Shown here: one piece after another, positions 1-10,894 of the stretch
Layout of the letters: each line of letters starts with the position of its first letter
Position numbering within the stretch: position 1 is the first letter of the stretch
NCBI GenBank assembly: GCA_039105265.1
Contig: JAPFFF010000014.1
Span: forward strand, 372,001 to 436,000
From: Tritrichomonas musculus
Lineage: Eukaryota > Parabasalia > Tritrichomonadida > Tritrichomonadidae
Length of the DNA stretch: 64,000 nucleotides
Direction: 5' to 3'
Position numbers and translations under genes: made by a program
Notes under the pieces: model-generated
What the model was told of the DNA's origin: nothing
What the model saw: the letters and a program-made list of their open reading frames with translations, nothing else
The model's database searches: none

Positions 1-3000
1 TTGGCATTTTCATCATCACCAACTGTCTCTTCTTCTTCAATCTGCAGCAAGTTGTCTGTTTGTTCATTTGTGCTAACTTTGGTAGCATTTGCATTTTCAG
101 TTAAGTTATCGTCATCTAGATTTATGAGACTGTTTTTATGGTTATTTTCAGCGTTTTCATCATCAACTGTCTCTTCTTCTTCAATCTGCAGCAAGTTTTC
201 TGCTTGAACATTTTTATCCTTTGTAATATCAGTGTTTCCTTTAGAATTTTCATCATCACCAACTGTCTCTTCTTCTTCAATCTGCAGCAAGTTGTCTGTT
301 TGTTCATTTGTGCTAACTTTCGCAGCATTTGCATTTTCATTTAAGTTATCGTCATCTAGATTTATGAGACTGTTTTTCTGATTGGTTTCAGCGTTTTCGT
401 CATCAACTGTTTCTTCTTCTTCAATCTGCAGCAAGTTGTCTGCTTGTTCATTTGTGCTAACTTTCGCAGTATTTGCGTTTTCAATTAAGTTATCGTCATC
501 TAGATTTATGAGACTGTTTTTCTGATTGGTTTCAGCGTTTTCGTCATCAACTGTTTCTTCTTCTTCAATCTGCATGAAGCTGACTTCTGGAGCGCTTGTG
601 TTGCATGCAATAATTGAGCTTTCCTTATAATTTCCGTCTTCGTTGGTTTCCTCTTCTTCGATGTGAACCAGGCTGCTTTCGGCAATTATGCTTCTATCAA
701 GAACTGAATTCTCTTCATCGTCATCAGCATTTTCAGCCTCTTCTATAATGAGGCTTTCTTCGATGATCAAGCTATCCTCGACATTAGAATATTCATGGTT
801 TCTACTATTATTTAATTCATTGAAAGTAACAATTTTTGATTCTTCAAATTTCAATTTTTCATCATCGAACAATTTCTTTTCCTTTTCAAAAGATTCTCTT
901 AATCTATGCAATTCATTCAATTTATCTTCAATGATTTTCGAATTCATCAAATCATCTTTTATTTCTTCTTTTTCTTTTTCAGCGTTTTGGAACGAAATGT
1001 CAATGATTTCATCTTCCTTTTCTTTTAATTCAATCAAGCTATTCTGATCTAAATTATTTTTATTGTTTTCTAATTCTTTTCTCATTTGGTCCAATTCTTG
1101 TCTTTCTTTCTTCATTTCAAGGATTAATTTATTCAATTCTTCTTCTTTTTCAGAGATGTTTTTCATTGAACTTTCTTCTTGTTGTTGAATTGACACTTTT
1201 TTATCGTTCATTTCTTTTTCAAAGGAGGATTTTTGTGATTGGAATTCATTCATCTGTTCTTCAAGTTTTTGTTTCTCTTGTTCGAATTTTTGGACTTCAG
1301 CTTTTTGTTGTTCAATTTGGTTCTGGAAAATCAAATCTGTTTCTTTCATTATTTGGTCTTTCTCTTCTTGTAGACTCTTCAATTCGTCCTTCATTTGATC
1401 AATTGTATCTGCTATTTGCTCCAACTCTTCCATTTTCAGTCGGTGCTGGTCATCGAGTTCTTTGTTCATTGCAGCTTTTTCTTCTTGGAACTTTTGCTTC
1501 TCGTTTTCAAATTCATTCTTCTCTGCTTTGAAGATTTGAATCTCATCTTCAAGCTGCGATTTGTCTTCAATTGGCTCCAATTTGCTGCAAGTTGACTTGT
1601 TATTGAACAGCGCTTTTTGTTGCTCAAATTCAAGCTTCTCTTTCTCAAGCTTCTCTCGTTCAGCTATCAAAAACTGCTTCTCTGCGGCAATGTCAAATGT
1701 GATGAAGCTGTCGCTTTGTTGGCCTTCTTCTTGGCTTTGTTGCGCGTTTGTAGTAGTGCCAAAGAGAAGATCATTCTGTGCGGCATTCGTGCTTCCCTCA
1801 GTATTGCTTGCATTGTCGCCCTGGAAATCAAAGCCGAAGGCATCGTTTGCGTTTCCTTTCTTTGCTTCGCCTTCGTTAGTCATGTCGTTGTTCGTGCTGC
1901 CTGCAAAATTGCTGTTATCAAATAAAATATCGTTGTTAAATAAATCATTGTTATTATTGCTGTTAACAGCTAAATTGTCATTGTTGTCGTTATTATCAAA
2001 TAAATCTTTGTTATTTGTGTTGTCGTTATTATTTGTACCAATTAAATCATTATTATTATTATTATTCTGGTTGGAGTTGTTATCAATTAAATTGCTGTTT
2101 TCATTGTTGTTGTTATCGTTTGTTAGATTTATGCCAGTTAAATCATCATTATTGTTGTTGGTTTGGCTGGAGTTGTTATCGATCAAATTGCTGTTTTCAT
2201 TGTTGTTGTTTGTTAGACTTGTGCTAGTTAAATCATCATTGTTGATGGTTTGGCTGGAGTTGTTATCGATCAAATTGCTGTTTTCGTTGTTGTTGTTTGT
2301 TGTTGCTTCATCGTTATCAAAGCATTCATTCATCAACGACAGCAAATCAACTGAGTCCAGATCGTTTTCTTTTGCATTTTCTTCTTGCTTCTCTTTTTCA
2401 TCAATTGCTTCATCTTCCTTCTTGTTGCTGCTGCTAATTGCCAGTTGGAGAGCTTTCTTCTCTTTCTCAAATTCTTCCTTCTGCCTTTCGAGTTCCTCTT
2501 TTTCTTCCAGGAGCAGATTTGACACAGAGTCGAGTTGAGAGTTCTTTAATTCCATTTCTTTTTCGAATTCTTTTTTCATTTGCTCGAAATCTTCCTTTTC
2601 TTTCAGTAGTTGTTCGACTGTAAAACCGCCAAGTTCAATAGAAGCGTTTTTATTTTGATTTTCAGTTGAGTTATCGTTGGTTTGATCGTCAAAATCAAGA
2701 AGAGAATCTTTGTTTGAGTCGTTTTCTTTCTGAATTTGATTTGTTTGTGGTTCTTCTTGTGGTTTGGTATCATTTGATAAAATATCAGCTATATCTTCAT
2801 TTGGTAATGATTTGTTTTCATCATTAGAGATGGAAAAATTAATTAAATTATCATCTTTTTGATTATCTGGATTAATTATATTATTTTCGTTATTTTGATT
2901 TTGGTCATTTTGCGTTAATTTTTCTTTTAGTTCTTTGATTTGCGCTTTTAGGTCTTCTGACTCTTTTTGAGCTTCTTCGATAACAGCAGTAAGATCTGAT

Positions 3001-3482
3001 GATAATTCTTCATTATTTTTATGAGTCTTTTTAAGGTCTTTTTGAAGTTTTTTGATATGTTTCTGTAATGATTCTATTTGATCATTTAACTTTTTTCTTT
3101 CTTCGTTAAAAGTTGTAATCAATTGATTGTTTAATTCGCTTTGTTCATTAATTTCTTTCTCTTTATTAATTATAAGTTCATTCATTTGCTTAATTTGATC
3201 ATCTTTTAGTGATAGCATTTCTTCTGTATCTCTCAATTTTTCGTTAATTGATTTTTTTTCTTGTTCGGCCTGATTCCAATGCTCCGTAAGCTGTTTTATT
3301 GTTTCGTCTCGTTGTGAAATCGTCTCTTCAAGAATTTTTTGATTTTCAGCAAATTTTTGAAATTCGGCCTTCATTTGAGCATTTTTGCGTAAAGCTTTTT
3401 TTAAAGCCGCTTTTAACTGTGTTTCATCAAAGGCAGGCGATGTTTCTTTTTGAGGAGAGCTTAAATTTGCGTCTTCCTCCAT
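1..3482 (-). CDS. Large coiled-coil protein, partial (C-terminus outside window)
   Basis: The minus strand is open from an ATG at 3482 to the window edge, about 1,160 codons without a stop. The N-terminal 230 residues are a classic coiled coil (Lys/Glu/Gln-rich heptads, e.g. QLKAALKKALRKNAQMKAEF). A hydrophilic linker follows, then more coiled coil. At 1,980-2,330 the protein is Asn-rich, with about 25-residue repeats built on ENSNLIDNNSSQ. Another long coiled coil comes next. The last about 190 residues are four to five acidic repeats of 46-50 residues containing LLQIEEEETVDDEN and NSLINLDDDN. No membrane segment or catalytic motif is visible. A cytoskeletal, Golgi or basal-body scaffold is plausible from composition only. 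Plus-strand reading frames inside it are antisense shadows of the low-complexity codons. Confidence 0.8.
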   Translation of the reverse strand, partial: MEEDANLSSPQKETSPAFDETQLKAALKKALRKNAQMKAEFQKFAENQKILEETISQRDETIKQLTEHWNQAEQEKKSINEKLRDTEEMLSLKDDQIKQMNELIINKEKEINEQSELNNQLITTFNEERKKLNDQIESLQKHIKKLQKDLKKTHKNNEELSSDLTAVIEEAQKESEDLKAQIKELKEKLTQNDQNQNNENNIINPDNQKDDNLINFSISNDENKSLPNEDIADILSNDTKPQEEPQTNQIQKENDSNKDSLLDFDDQTNDNSTENQNKNASIELGGFTVEQLLKEKEDFEQMKKEFEKEMELKNSQLDSVSNLLLEEKEELERQKEEFEKEKKALQLAISSSNKKEDEAIDEKEKQEENAKENDLDSVDLLSLMNECFDNDEATTNNNNENSNLIDNNSSQTINNDDLTSTSLTNNNNENSNLIDNNSSQTNNNNDDLTGINLTNDNNNNENSNLIDNNSNQNNNNNNDLIGTNNNDNTNNKDLFDNNDNNDNLAVNSNNNNDLFNNDILFDNSNFAGSTNNDMTNEGEAKKGNANDAFGFDFQGDNASNTEGSTNAAQNDLLFGTTTNAQQSQEEGQQSDSFITFDIAAEKQFLIAEREKLEKEKLEFEQQKALFNNKSTCSKLEPIEDKSQLEDEIQIFKAEKNEFENEKQKFQEEKAAMNKELDDQHRLKMEELEQIADTIDQMKDELKSLQEEKDQIMKETDLIFQNQIEQQKAEVQKFEQEKQKLEEQMNEFQSQKSSFEKEMNDKKVSIQQQEESSMKNISEKEEELNKLILEMKKERQELDQMRKELENNKNNLDQNSLIELKEKEDEIIDISFQNAEKEKEEIKDDLMNSKIIEDKLNELHRLRESFEKEKKLFDDEKLKFEESKIVTFNELNNSRNHEYSNVEDSLIIEESLIIEEAENADDDEENSVLDRSIIAESSLVHIEEEETNEDGNYKESSIIACNTSAPEVSFMQIEEEETVDDENAETNQKNSLINLDDDNLIENANTAKVSTNEQADNLLQIEEEETVDDENAETNQKNSLINLDDDNLNENANAAKVSTNEQTDNLLQIEEEETVGDDENSKGNTDITKDKNVQAENLLQIEEEETVDDENAENNHKNSLINLDDDNLTENANATKVSTNEQTDNLLQIEEEETVGDDENA

Positions 3483-3507
3483 TTCTGATTTCTGATTTTA
3501 TTTGGTC

Positions 3508-3516
3508 AAGTGAAAT
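3508..3516 (-). promoter_or_regulatory. Possible trichomonad initiator (Inr) for the coiled-coil gene
   Basis: On the minus strand TCACTT lies about 29 nt before the ATG at 3482. It fits the trichomonad Inr consensus TCA(+1)Y(T/A). Position and match are suggestive only; such a short motif is common by chance. Confidence 0.35.
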
Positions 3517-3531
3517 TTTTTATATTGAGCT

Positions 3532-4990
3532 AGAGGAGGGTGAACCATAGATCTGCTCGTTAGTTGGTTTCCAAATTAAGAGAGTTTAAACATATTCATA
3601 TGTGTGATAAAATTGCCTACTCAGCAATTAAATCCTTCTATAAGTTTTGGAGTTTTCATTCAAATCGGATAATCCCATTTCAAATTTTAGTATTGAAATC
3701 TTGTTTTCTCTCAATTTATAAGTATTGAAATCGTGTTTTCTCTCAATTAAAAGTATTGAAATCGTGTTTTTTCTCAATTTGTAGTATTGAAATATTTTTT
3801 ATATTTCTAAATTGATATAAACTATTCTCAAAATTTATTATATCAAAGATTTTGTGGAAATAATAAATATCCCAACATTTATTGAAAAATAATTTATAAT
3901 TATTTTAATATATAATTTTTTATATATGCTTGTATTATATATCAATTTGATTTATATAAAATTAGTATATCACATTGAAAATATTTCCCAAAATCACAAA
4001 ATAGTTACCCTTCGGACGTAATTGGAATTTTATAAAATTCAATAAAAAGACGTATTAAAATGTAAAAATAGCCGAAATGAAACGTAATTACATAATTTAT
4101 TTAAAAATAAAAAAAAGCAAAGAGGTTTAGTTTCGAACTCAATACTTTAGCCTCAATTTTAATTTTTCCTCTAAGTTAAAGCTCTCAAATTTGAAAGGGC
4201 AAAATATTTAAATTTAAAGATCAATATTATAATTTTTCAAAGTCAACTTTATATTAACTTTTTCTAAAAAAGTCGTATTCTAATTTTTTTCACGTAGACG
4301 TAATCGTAAAACGTAATTGATTTTTTTTCTTGGTCTATTTTATTGAAAAAGTTTAAACCAAACGTAATTTTTAAAACCTCCGAAGGGCAACAAAATAGTT
4401 TATATCAATTATATTAAATTCATAACTATTATAAAACAATAATTTATGAATAAAAATCAAAATATATTTTGTATTTATTTAGATATCTGTAAATAAAATC
4501 TCAAAAATAAAAACAACTAAAAAAACTTTGATAAAATAAAATATAAGTTTATTTTTTTATTGAGAATTGTATAATATGGTTTCATATTTTAATTCATTGC
4601 CTAAATATATGCTTTATTTATGATTTTTGGATCAAAAATTCTAATTATTTTGAATTTTTATAACAAAAATCATATTTTTTCCTAAATGGTTAGAAAAAGT
4701 ATAAAAATGTTTTCAGAATCGCATAAAGAAGCCATAAACAAATACATTTCATATAATAATTGATGATTGCTGACGTTTTAACTTCATTCAAAATATTATA
4801 TTTTTAAAGATTTTAGAAAATATCTTATTTAAGAAATTTAAATAAATACTATATTTATAATACAATTAAATACAATTCAATGATTAAGAAAATAAAGTTA
4901 TTATTCTTTATTTAAGAAGATATCATTATTTTTAAAATAAACTTTTTCAATAAATTTTTTTGGTTCACCCTCCTCTGTTCACCCTCCTCT
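3532..4990. mobile_element. MITE-like element A, 1,459 bp, 8-bp TSD
   Basis: The left end reads AGAGGAGGGTGAACCA (3532-3547). The right end carries the inverted copy twice in tandem (4961-4976 and 4977-4990). ATTGAGCT flanks both ends directly (3524-3531 and 4991-4998), an 8-bp target-site duplication. The interior has no long reading frame. Near the left end it has three to four tandem copies of an about 30-bp unit, AGTATTGAAATCGTGTTTTC plus CTCAATT (about 3690-3790). These subterminal repeats resemble those of element C at 9.2 kb. It contains a second nested element (4005-4390). It sits about 50 bp upstream of the coiled-coil gene start, between that gene and any distal promoter sequence. 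It is a non-autonomous DNA transposon; hAT-like by TSD length, but the superfamily is not proven. Confidence 0.8.
4005..4390. mobile_element. Nested 386-bp MITE with perfect 8-bp TSD
   Basis: Inverted termini are TTACCCTTCGGACG (4005-4018) and CCTCCGAAGGGCAA (4377-4390), consensus TTRCCCTTCGGASG. CAAAATAG is directly repeated immediately outside both ends (3997-4004, 4391-4398). The TIR differs from that of the host element A, so this is a separate family inserted into it. The interior is AT-rich with several CGTAA motifs and no reading frame. Confidence 0.8.
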
Positions 4991-4998
4991 ATTGAGCT

Positions 4999-5296
4999 TA
5001 ATGAGGAGATCGATCAAAATGTGGTATTCATGACATTCAAGCTTGTGTATTGCCTCTTTCAATATTTAGATGCCTCCTGCCATTTGAAAAGTTTTTTTCT
5101 GTAATGAATATGAAAAGATTTTATATATAATACATTAATATATAAATAAAATTTTATTTCAAGCAAAAATGAAAGTGTCGATATTTTTTTATCATCACTT
5201 GAGTGTTTTTAACTAAATATTATAGAAAACAAATAAAGAAATAATTATTCTAAAACATATTTTTAATATACAAAAAAAAGAGAAAAAGAAAAGGTA
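4999..5296. other. Intergenic, AT-rich
   Basis: Continuation of the pre-insertion upstream region of the coiled-coil gene, then the short 3' flank of the LRR gene. A 40-codon open stretch on the plus strand (4991-5103) has no start context or homology that I recognise. Nothing else is seen. Confidence 0.4.
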
Positions 5297-6349
5297 TCAT
5301 TGTTCCCAAAGCTGCCGTAAAGCGCAGTCATGAACATATAAAATTTTAGCGATCTGTGAAACTTGCTGTTTCATTTCAGAAATTTCACGCTGCATTGATG
5401 CTATCATAGCATTTTCATCTTGTTCACCATAAGGAGATAACAAAGTGCCAATTTGATTGCTATTGTTTTTAACAGGGGTCGAAAAGTTATCTTCGCCAAA
5501 TTTTTCTTCTATAGATCTCAGTCTCGTTTCAAGGTTTTTAAGTGGTGTTGATGGAGTATCATCATCAAAGTCAATAAATGTAGGTTCATCCCATCTGATT
5601 CCAACTTCAACACCAGAAATGAAAGATCGTAATGCTTGTTCTGAACCTCTAGTCAACACTTGAATTAGGTCATCTGGGTTAACAGCTAATTCGTCAACAA
5701 TTCCCATATCTGCACCATCAAATATCTGAAGAGAAGGGCAAAGGCTCTTCACAAATGAAAGTAATTGTAGATTTCGATTGTTCTCTTGATCAAGAAAACC
5801 AATTTCGAGCTCTCTTAGTTGAGGAAAAACTGTAATGTATTTTAAATTAATAATTTGATTAATATTATTTCCATTCAAAATAAGCTTTTCGATACCAAAA
5901 GGAAATGGTTCATTAGGATCATTTGGTGAATCTAAGAAATCGAGAGAACTAAGCATATTGTTTGATAAATCTAATTCTATTAAACGCTCTGGAAGAATAT
6001 TATTCACTTCATTTATTTCATTGGTAGATGCACGAAAAATTTCAAGAGAAGTTAAATTGCGAATAAAATCTATATTAATAACATGATTAAAACTTATATC
6101 AAGTTCAAGAAGAGATACTAGAGAAGAAAGAGGGCTTAAGTCTTGTAAATCGTTTTGCGACAAATCAAGGTATCTTAAACGAGTGAATATTTCCATATTC
6201 GGCAAATTTGATATTTTATTGTGAGATGCATTTAAGCGAAGAACAACGCCAGGTCGTGCAATAGTTGGAAGTGATGCTGCATTCGCTTGAGATATATCGA
6301 TTGTATCACGAGCTGATCTTTGATTCCCAAATTCGTCACGTTGATTCAT
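5297..6349 (-). CDS. SDS22-type leucine-rich repeat protein with C-terminal coiled coil
   Basis: 350 residues from the ATG at 6349. Residues about 35-190 carry SDS22-like 22-residue LRRs (LRLNASHNKISNLP, LRYLDLSQNDLQDLSPLSSL, LLELDISFNHVINI, LIELDLSNNMLSSLDFL, IEKLILNGNNINQI). They end in an LRR cap-like segment, SLCPSLQIFDGADM. The C-terminal 100 residues contain an acidic patch, FIDFDDDTPSTPLK, and a short coiled coil, MQREISEMKQQVSQIAKIL. There is no signal peptide or membrane span, so it is cytosolic. Proteins of this layout often bind cytoskeletal, axonemal or PP1 partners; this is inference from fold only. It is not a BspA-type LRR like the others in the window. Confidence 0.85.
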   Translation of the reverse strand: MNQRDEFGNQRSARDTIDISQANAASLPTIARPGVVLRLNASHNKISNLPNMEIFTRLRYLDLSQNDLQDLSPLSSLVSLLELDISFNHVINIDFIRNLTSLEIFRASTNEINEVNNILPERLIELDLSNNMLSSLDFLDSPNDPNEPFPFGIEKLILNGNNINQIINLKYITVFPQLRELEIGFLDQENNRNLQLLSFVKSLCPSLQIFDGADMGIVDELAVNPDDLIQVLTRGSEQALRSFISGVEVGIRWDEPTFIDFDDDTPSTPLKNLETRLRSIEEKFGEDNFSTPVKNNSNQIGTLLSPYGEQDENAMIASMQREISEMKQQVSQIAKILYVHDCALRQLWEQ

Positions 6350-6761
6350 TTTCCGTTTTTTATTTCTAAAGAATATAATTGAATGTCATTGAATTTTGCC
6401 TCAATTTTTTTTGTTAAAAAAAATGAAGATATACAAATAAATATAAAATATTTTAAAATACATTTATACAACATAAATTATATAATGGAACATAAAATAT
6501 ATATAGAATAAAATATATATTAATAATCTTTTATTTCAAGATTTTTTATACAATTAAGTGTTTTTTGACACATATAAATACATTCTGTAATCCATAATTA
6601 ATATAGTTATAAAAATAAGTATATTAATTTCAAAGAGAATAAATAAAGAATACTCATCGTAGGAATAAAAAGATAATTCAATATATAATATTTCTGAGTA
6701 AGTTTATTCAAAAAAAAATTTGAACTATTTCCAAATAACTTTTTGATATAAAATCTTTATG
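6350..6761. other. AT-rich intergenic, 5' flank of LRR gene
   Basis: No coding frame, RNA or repeat was recognised. The region runs up to the TSD of element B. Confidence 0.4.
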
Positions 6762-6769
6762 TTTTGAAA

Positions 6770-8068
6770 AAAGGGAGGCCAACGAAAGCTTTCACATCTA
6801 ACTCAAAGTACAGTTATATTGGAAATTATATATTCTAATATTAATATATATATTAAATTTAATTATTAATGCATCTCATGATTACTTTTATTTTATTTTA
6901 AATAATTAGATATTATTATTTTTTAAAAATTGAATTAATTTGAATGAAATATAAAAATAATATTTTTCTTATTTCTCAATAATCTTCAAATATTATAAAT
7001 TTAAAATCAAAAAATATTTTTATATATTCATTCATAAAATAAACAATTATATTAAGAATAAAAATCATTGGATTATTTTTATTAACATAGTAAATCATCT
7101 TAAATTAAATAACTTTTTTACGGAATAAGATCTGAATGTTTATAATAAAACAATTTTTTGTATTTTGAAAAGCAAAAAACAAATAAATAAAAATTTTCTT
7201 AATTGGTTGAAATAATCATAAGACGGGAAAAATCAAATATGTTTAAAGCATTAATGGAGTATAATTGATATATATAATCAATTATTGTAATTTGTTTGCG
7301 ATTTTAATTTAAATGTAAAGCTATATAAATCGCATTATGATAACAGTCAAACGAATCATGATTTTGATTTTTAATTATAAATATACTATAAGTATATAAT
7401 ATTTCACCTCTAATTATGGAATGAAATATTTTAATTTGATGGAACTAATGATATGAATCTCTCCATAATGTAATTATTTCAACGTTACTTTTAGAAATCA
7501 ATATATTTAAATCATGTATGTTGCATATATAGAATTTATTTACAAAATAAATCTTTTTTTGAAAGAATCAAGGCCTTTTTTGTTTTATAGATCGGCTTTT
7601 TTTTGCCATTATTGAAATAAAATACATATTTCTCAATAATTTGAGTTAGGATTTAAATATTAATTATTTTATTAGTTTTATTTTTATTAAAATAATATAA
7701 ATAAAGAATTAATTTATAAAAGGATGTGCCAATTTTTAGATATTTTCTTTTTAAAATGCTCTTACAAAATTTTTTGTATCAAAGGTATCTCAACGAAAAA
7801 CAAAATTATTTAAAAAATGATTGCTTAAATATTGCATATTTATATACCAAGTAATTGAAACTCATATTTAATTCAGGATATATCTCTTTTTAGCAGATCG
7901 GATATTATGGATATTGATGCATTGACCAAAATAAAACAAAATATTATTAACAATATTTAATTCAAATATTAAATAAATAGTTGTTATTTGTAAATGTACT
8001 TATTTTAATGAGATAAATGGAAAATAATAGAAAATTTTAAATTCATTCAATTTCGTTGGCCTCCCTTT
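6770..8068. mobile_element. MITE-like element B, 1,299 bp, 8-bp TSD
   Basis: The inverted ends AAAGGGAGGCCAACGAAA (6770-6787) and its complement (8051-8068) match perfectly over 18 bp. TTTTGAAA is duplicated outside (6762-6769, 8069-8076). The interior is extremely AT-rich and has no reading frame above background. The end sequence follows the pattern of elements A and C (A-R-A-G/R-rich, then AAC), suggesting related families. It is non-autonomous. Confidence 0.8.
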
Positions 8069-8076
8069 TTTTGAAA

Positions 8077-9205
8077 GCCAATAATTTTTATTTCTAAACT
8101 TTTTCAATTATTACTTTTTTATTATCCAAAAAATTGAATATTTCCGAAACAACTTTAGTATTGAATTGTTATTTAAAATATGCATAATTCTTTTTCAAAA
8201 TCCACTTATTTCCGCATTTAAAAGATTCAATATCATCTTATACAACTCAAAGGACAATAAATTTGCAAATTAAAAATCAAAAATTGAAAAAATTAATTAT
8301 TATTTATTTGAAATATTAAATTTTAATGTAAACGAATAATAAATAATTGTTTTAAACGCATATTTAATTGAATTACTTATTCTTTTTTTAACAAATATTT
8401 TTTGTTTATCAAAATAATGATTATTAAATAAACAAGAAATACGTTATCTACTCATTAAATAACGTTTTTTTCTTAAAATGCAGATACTATTAATTTAATG
8501 CATATCTTATTTTAGGTTTAATATTTTATCAAAATAATTATTATATATAAATTGAGTATATATATAAGTATTATTATATGATATTTTTTTAATTACTCTA
8601 TTTAATAAAAAGATATAAACATATTATTCGAATTCATTTGAGAATAAAAAATAAAAATTGAATAAAAAATTAGGATTTGTATCAAAAAGTTTAAATTTTT
8701 GAATAAAAAACATCTTTTTTATCATATCTTTTTTTTGCTACGATAAATTGTTTTTATTACTAATTAACATTTTATCAGAATTGAAAATTAAAATTATTTA
8801 TCATATTTAAAAATCACAAATCCAAATTTGATAACAAGCTCAAATCGGTTCCCCTTTATAAGAGGTATTCATGTGAAGTGAAAACTCGTTATTTGATTTT
8901 TTTATTTTTAGTTTAATTGAATGAATATTTTATCTTATGAAAAAATATTAAGATTATTTACTTCTATATATTCAATACTGGCATTTGCCATAATTGGTTT
9001 TAATGAATGTTGAGAATTTAAAAACCATTTAAAAAATGATATTTCGTTTATATCTCGAGTCAAATAAAATATTTATGAATTACAAATCAATAATAATATT
9101 TTTGAATTTAATTTATAAAATATATTATCTGTTTTATTTCCAAATTACTAGCCATATATAGATTTAAACACAAATTTACATAAAAAAAATTAAGAAAATG
9201 ACTTA
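8077..9205. other. AT-rich gene-free stretch between MITEs
   Basis: No gene or RNA seen. A slightly more GC-rich spot at 8848-8890 (GGTTCCCCTTTATAAGAGG) looks like the end of an eroded element, but no partner end was found. Confidence 0.35.
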
Positions 9206-9213
9206 TTTCTCAA

Positions 9214-10399
9214 AGAGGCATGTCAACCAAAATTCTACTCGATAAATTTTTTTGAAAATGATAATATAAGATTTAAATGATGTATATTAAAACTTTTCCT
9301 CTTGAGCAAACGAAAACTTCTATACAGTTTTTAGTTTTCATTCAAATCATCATTTTTAACTCAATTTCTTCAATTCAAAAAGTAGATGTATTCAAATTTG
9401 TTATATTGAAAAATGAATTCTCTTTCATTTTTGATAAGATCATGATTGAATACCATTTCAATTTGAGAGAATCTTTATTGAATAGCTTTTCAATTTGAGA
9501 GATTGTTAATTGAATGTTCTTTCAATTTGAGAAGAATAAATAAGTCTAATTTATAACTTGAAAATTTAATTAACAAAAACTTATTTTATGATATAAATAT
9601 ACTTAGAAATTAATTATGAATTTCTAAAGGTAATTATATTATCCTGTCACAAAAAATTTAAAATAAATATTTAAAAATATTTTATTGTGTTTTTACAAAG
9701 TAGGTAAAATCATTATTTGATTCATAATAAAGAAGTATATAATTTTTATTAATCAAAAAAATAGATTTCTGTTCTAATATTCTCAAATATTTATTTGAAA
9801 TATAATTATTTGAAAAAGTTCGATCGGTAAAAATGATTTATTTCAAAATTTTTTTATATAATTTTATAGTAAAATGAAATGAATTTATCATAAGTTCTAT
9901 AAATCCTCTAAAAATCATATTTTGAGCACTAATTATATTTTATTTTTTCAATGAACTATCAATTGAATTGAAAGTATAATATTTATATATATTGAAATGT
10001 ATAAAAGAAAATCCCAATATAATTATTAAAATGGTTGTTTTATATTGATTAAAAAATAAATTATGATTAGTATCATAGTTATTTGAAAATAAGACGTTTT
10101 ATGTTTAGATATTTAAAGAATGTATAGAGTAATCATAAAAACTATTAGTAATTTGTTAATATTATTAAGTAATAAATGTAAAGGATCTTGGATCTTATAT
10201 TTCTATAGAGTGGATAAAATGAATAATCAAAATTGACGTTTTTTACTTAAAAACTATTAATTTTTATTATACAAACTAAATAATTGGATTCCAAAGATCA
10301 TAAATACATTCTTCTTTTTTATATTAATCTTTTATAATTGGACTTACCTTATTATCTACCTTCACTTTTTGAGAGCTTTTTTTTGGTTGATATGCCTCT
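9214..10399. mobile_element. MITE-like element C, 1,186 bp, 8-bp TSD
   Basis: The left end is AGAGGCATGTCAACCAAAA (9214-9232). The right end is its inverted copy with one mismatch (10381-10399). The direct flanks are TTTCTCAA (9206-9213 and 10400-10407). Subterminal tandem copies of TTTCAATTTGAGAGA (9450-9530) and the block AGTTTTCATTCAAATC (9332-9347) also occur in element A, tying the two together. Two reading frames of 73 and 84 codons inside it are AT-rich chance frames. It is non-autonomous. Confidence 0.8.
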
Positions 10400-10407
10400 T
10401 TTCTCAA

Positions 10408-10894
10408 TTGATTTACGAAATAATTATATACTAATTGTACAATATAATAATAATAAATATTTAAATAAATTTTATTATGTAAATAAGTTACTTTATACTC
10501 TAATTTTAAAGAAAAATGTAATTAATATTTTGTATTATTTTGAATTATTTTTCATCGTATTTATGTACGTTATTATTATTTTAATGATGTGAGATGATTA
10601 TTTTCGGTGAAAAAGTAAACGTATACAGTTTTTTCCGATAAATACGTTTTTTTCCAGACCCTTTATACGTTAAAATTAAAATTTTTAACTTTTTCACAAT
10701 ATTTCTCTCAATTTTTTGAGATTTTCAAATATTGATATCTCCAAATATTAAAGGTATATACATTTTATTAATGCTCTTATTTTATTATTTTTGGAATATA
10801 TAAAATTTTATTTAATTATTAAGATCGATTTATGAGAAAATGATTTATAGAAAAAGTTTGTTTTATTATAAAAAAAATCTTTTTTTTCCCTATC
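10408..10894. other. AT-rich gene-free stretch
   Basis: No feature was recognised except poly-A/T runs. A CGTTTTTTCCAGACC-type stretch at 10647-10665 stands out slightly but has no partner. Confidence 0.35.

Noticed and set aside
1561-2538. 325-codon plus-strand reading frame
   Set aside because: It is the antisense of the Asn/Glu-rich part of the coiled-coil gene; low-complexity codons keep the opposite strand open.
9277-10592. Two frames of 73 and 84 codons
   Set aside because: Strongly AT-driven composition (Ile, Asn, Lys, Tyr, Phe); they lie in or across the edge of MITE-like element C.
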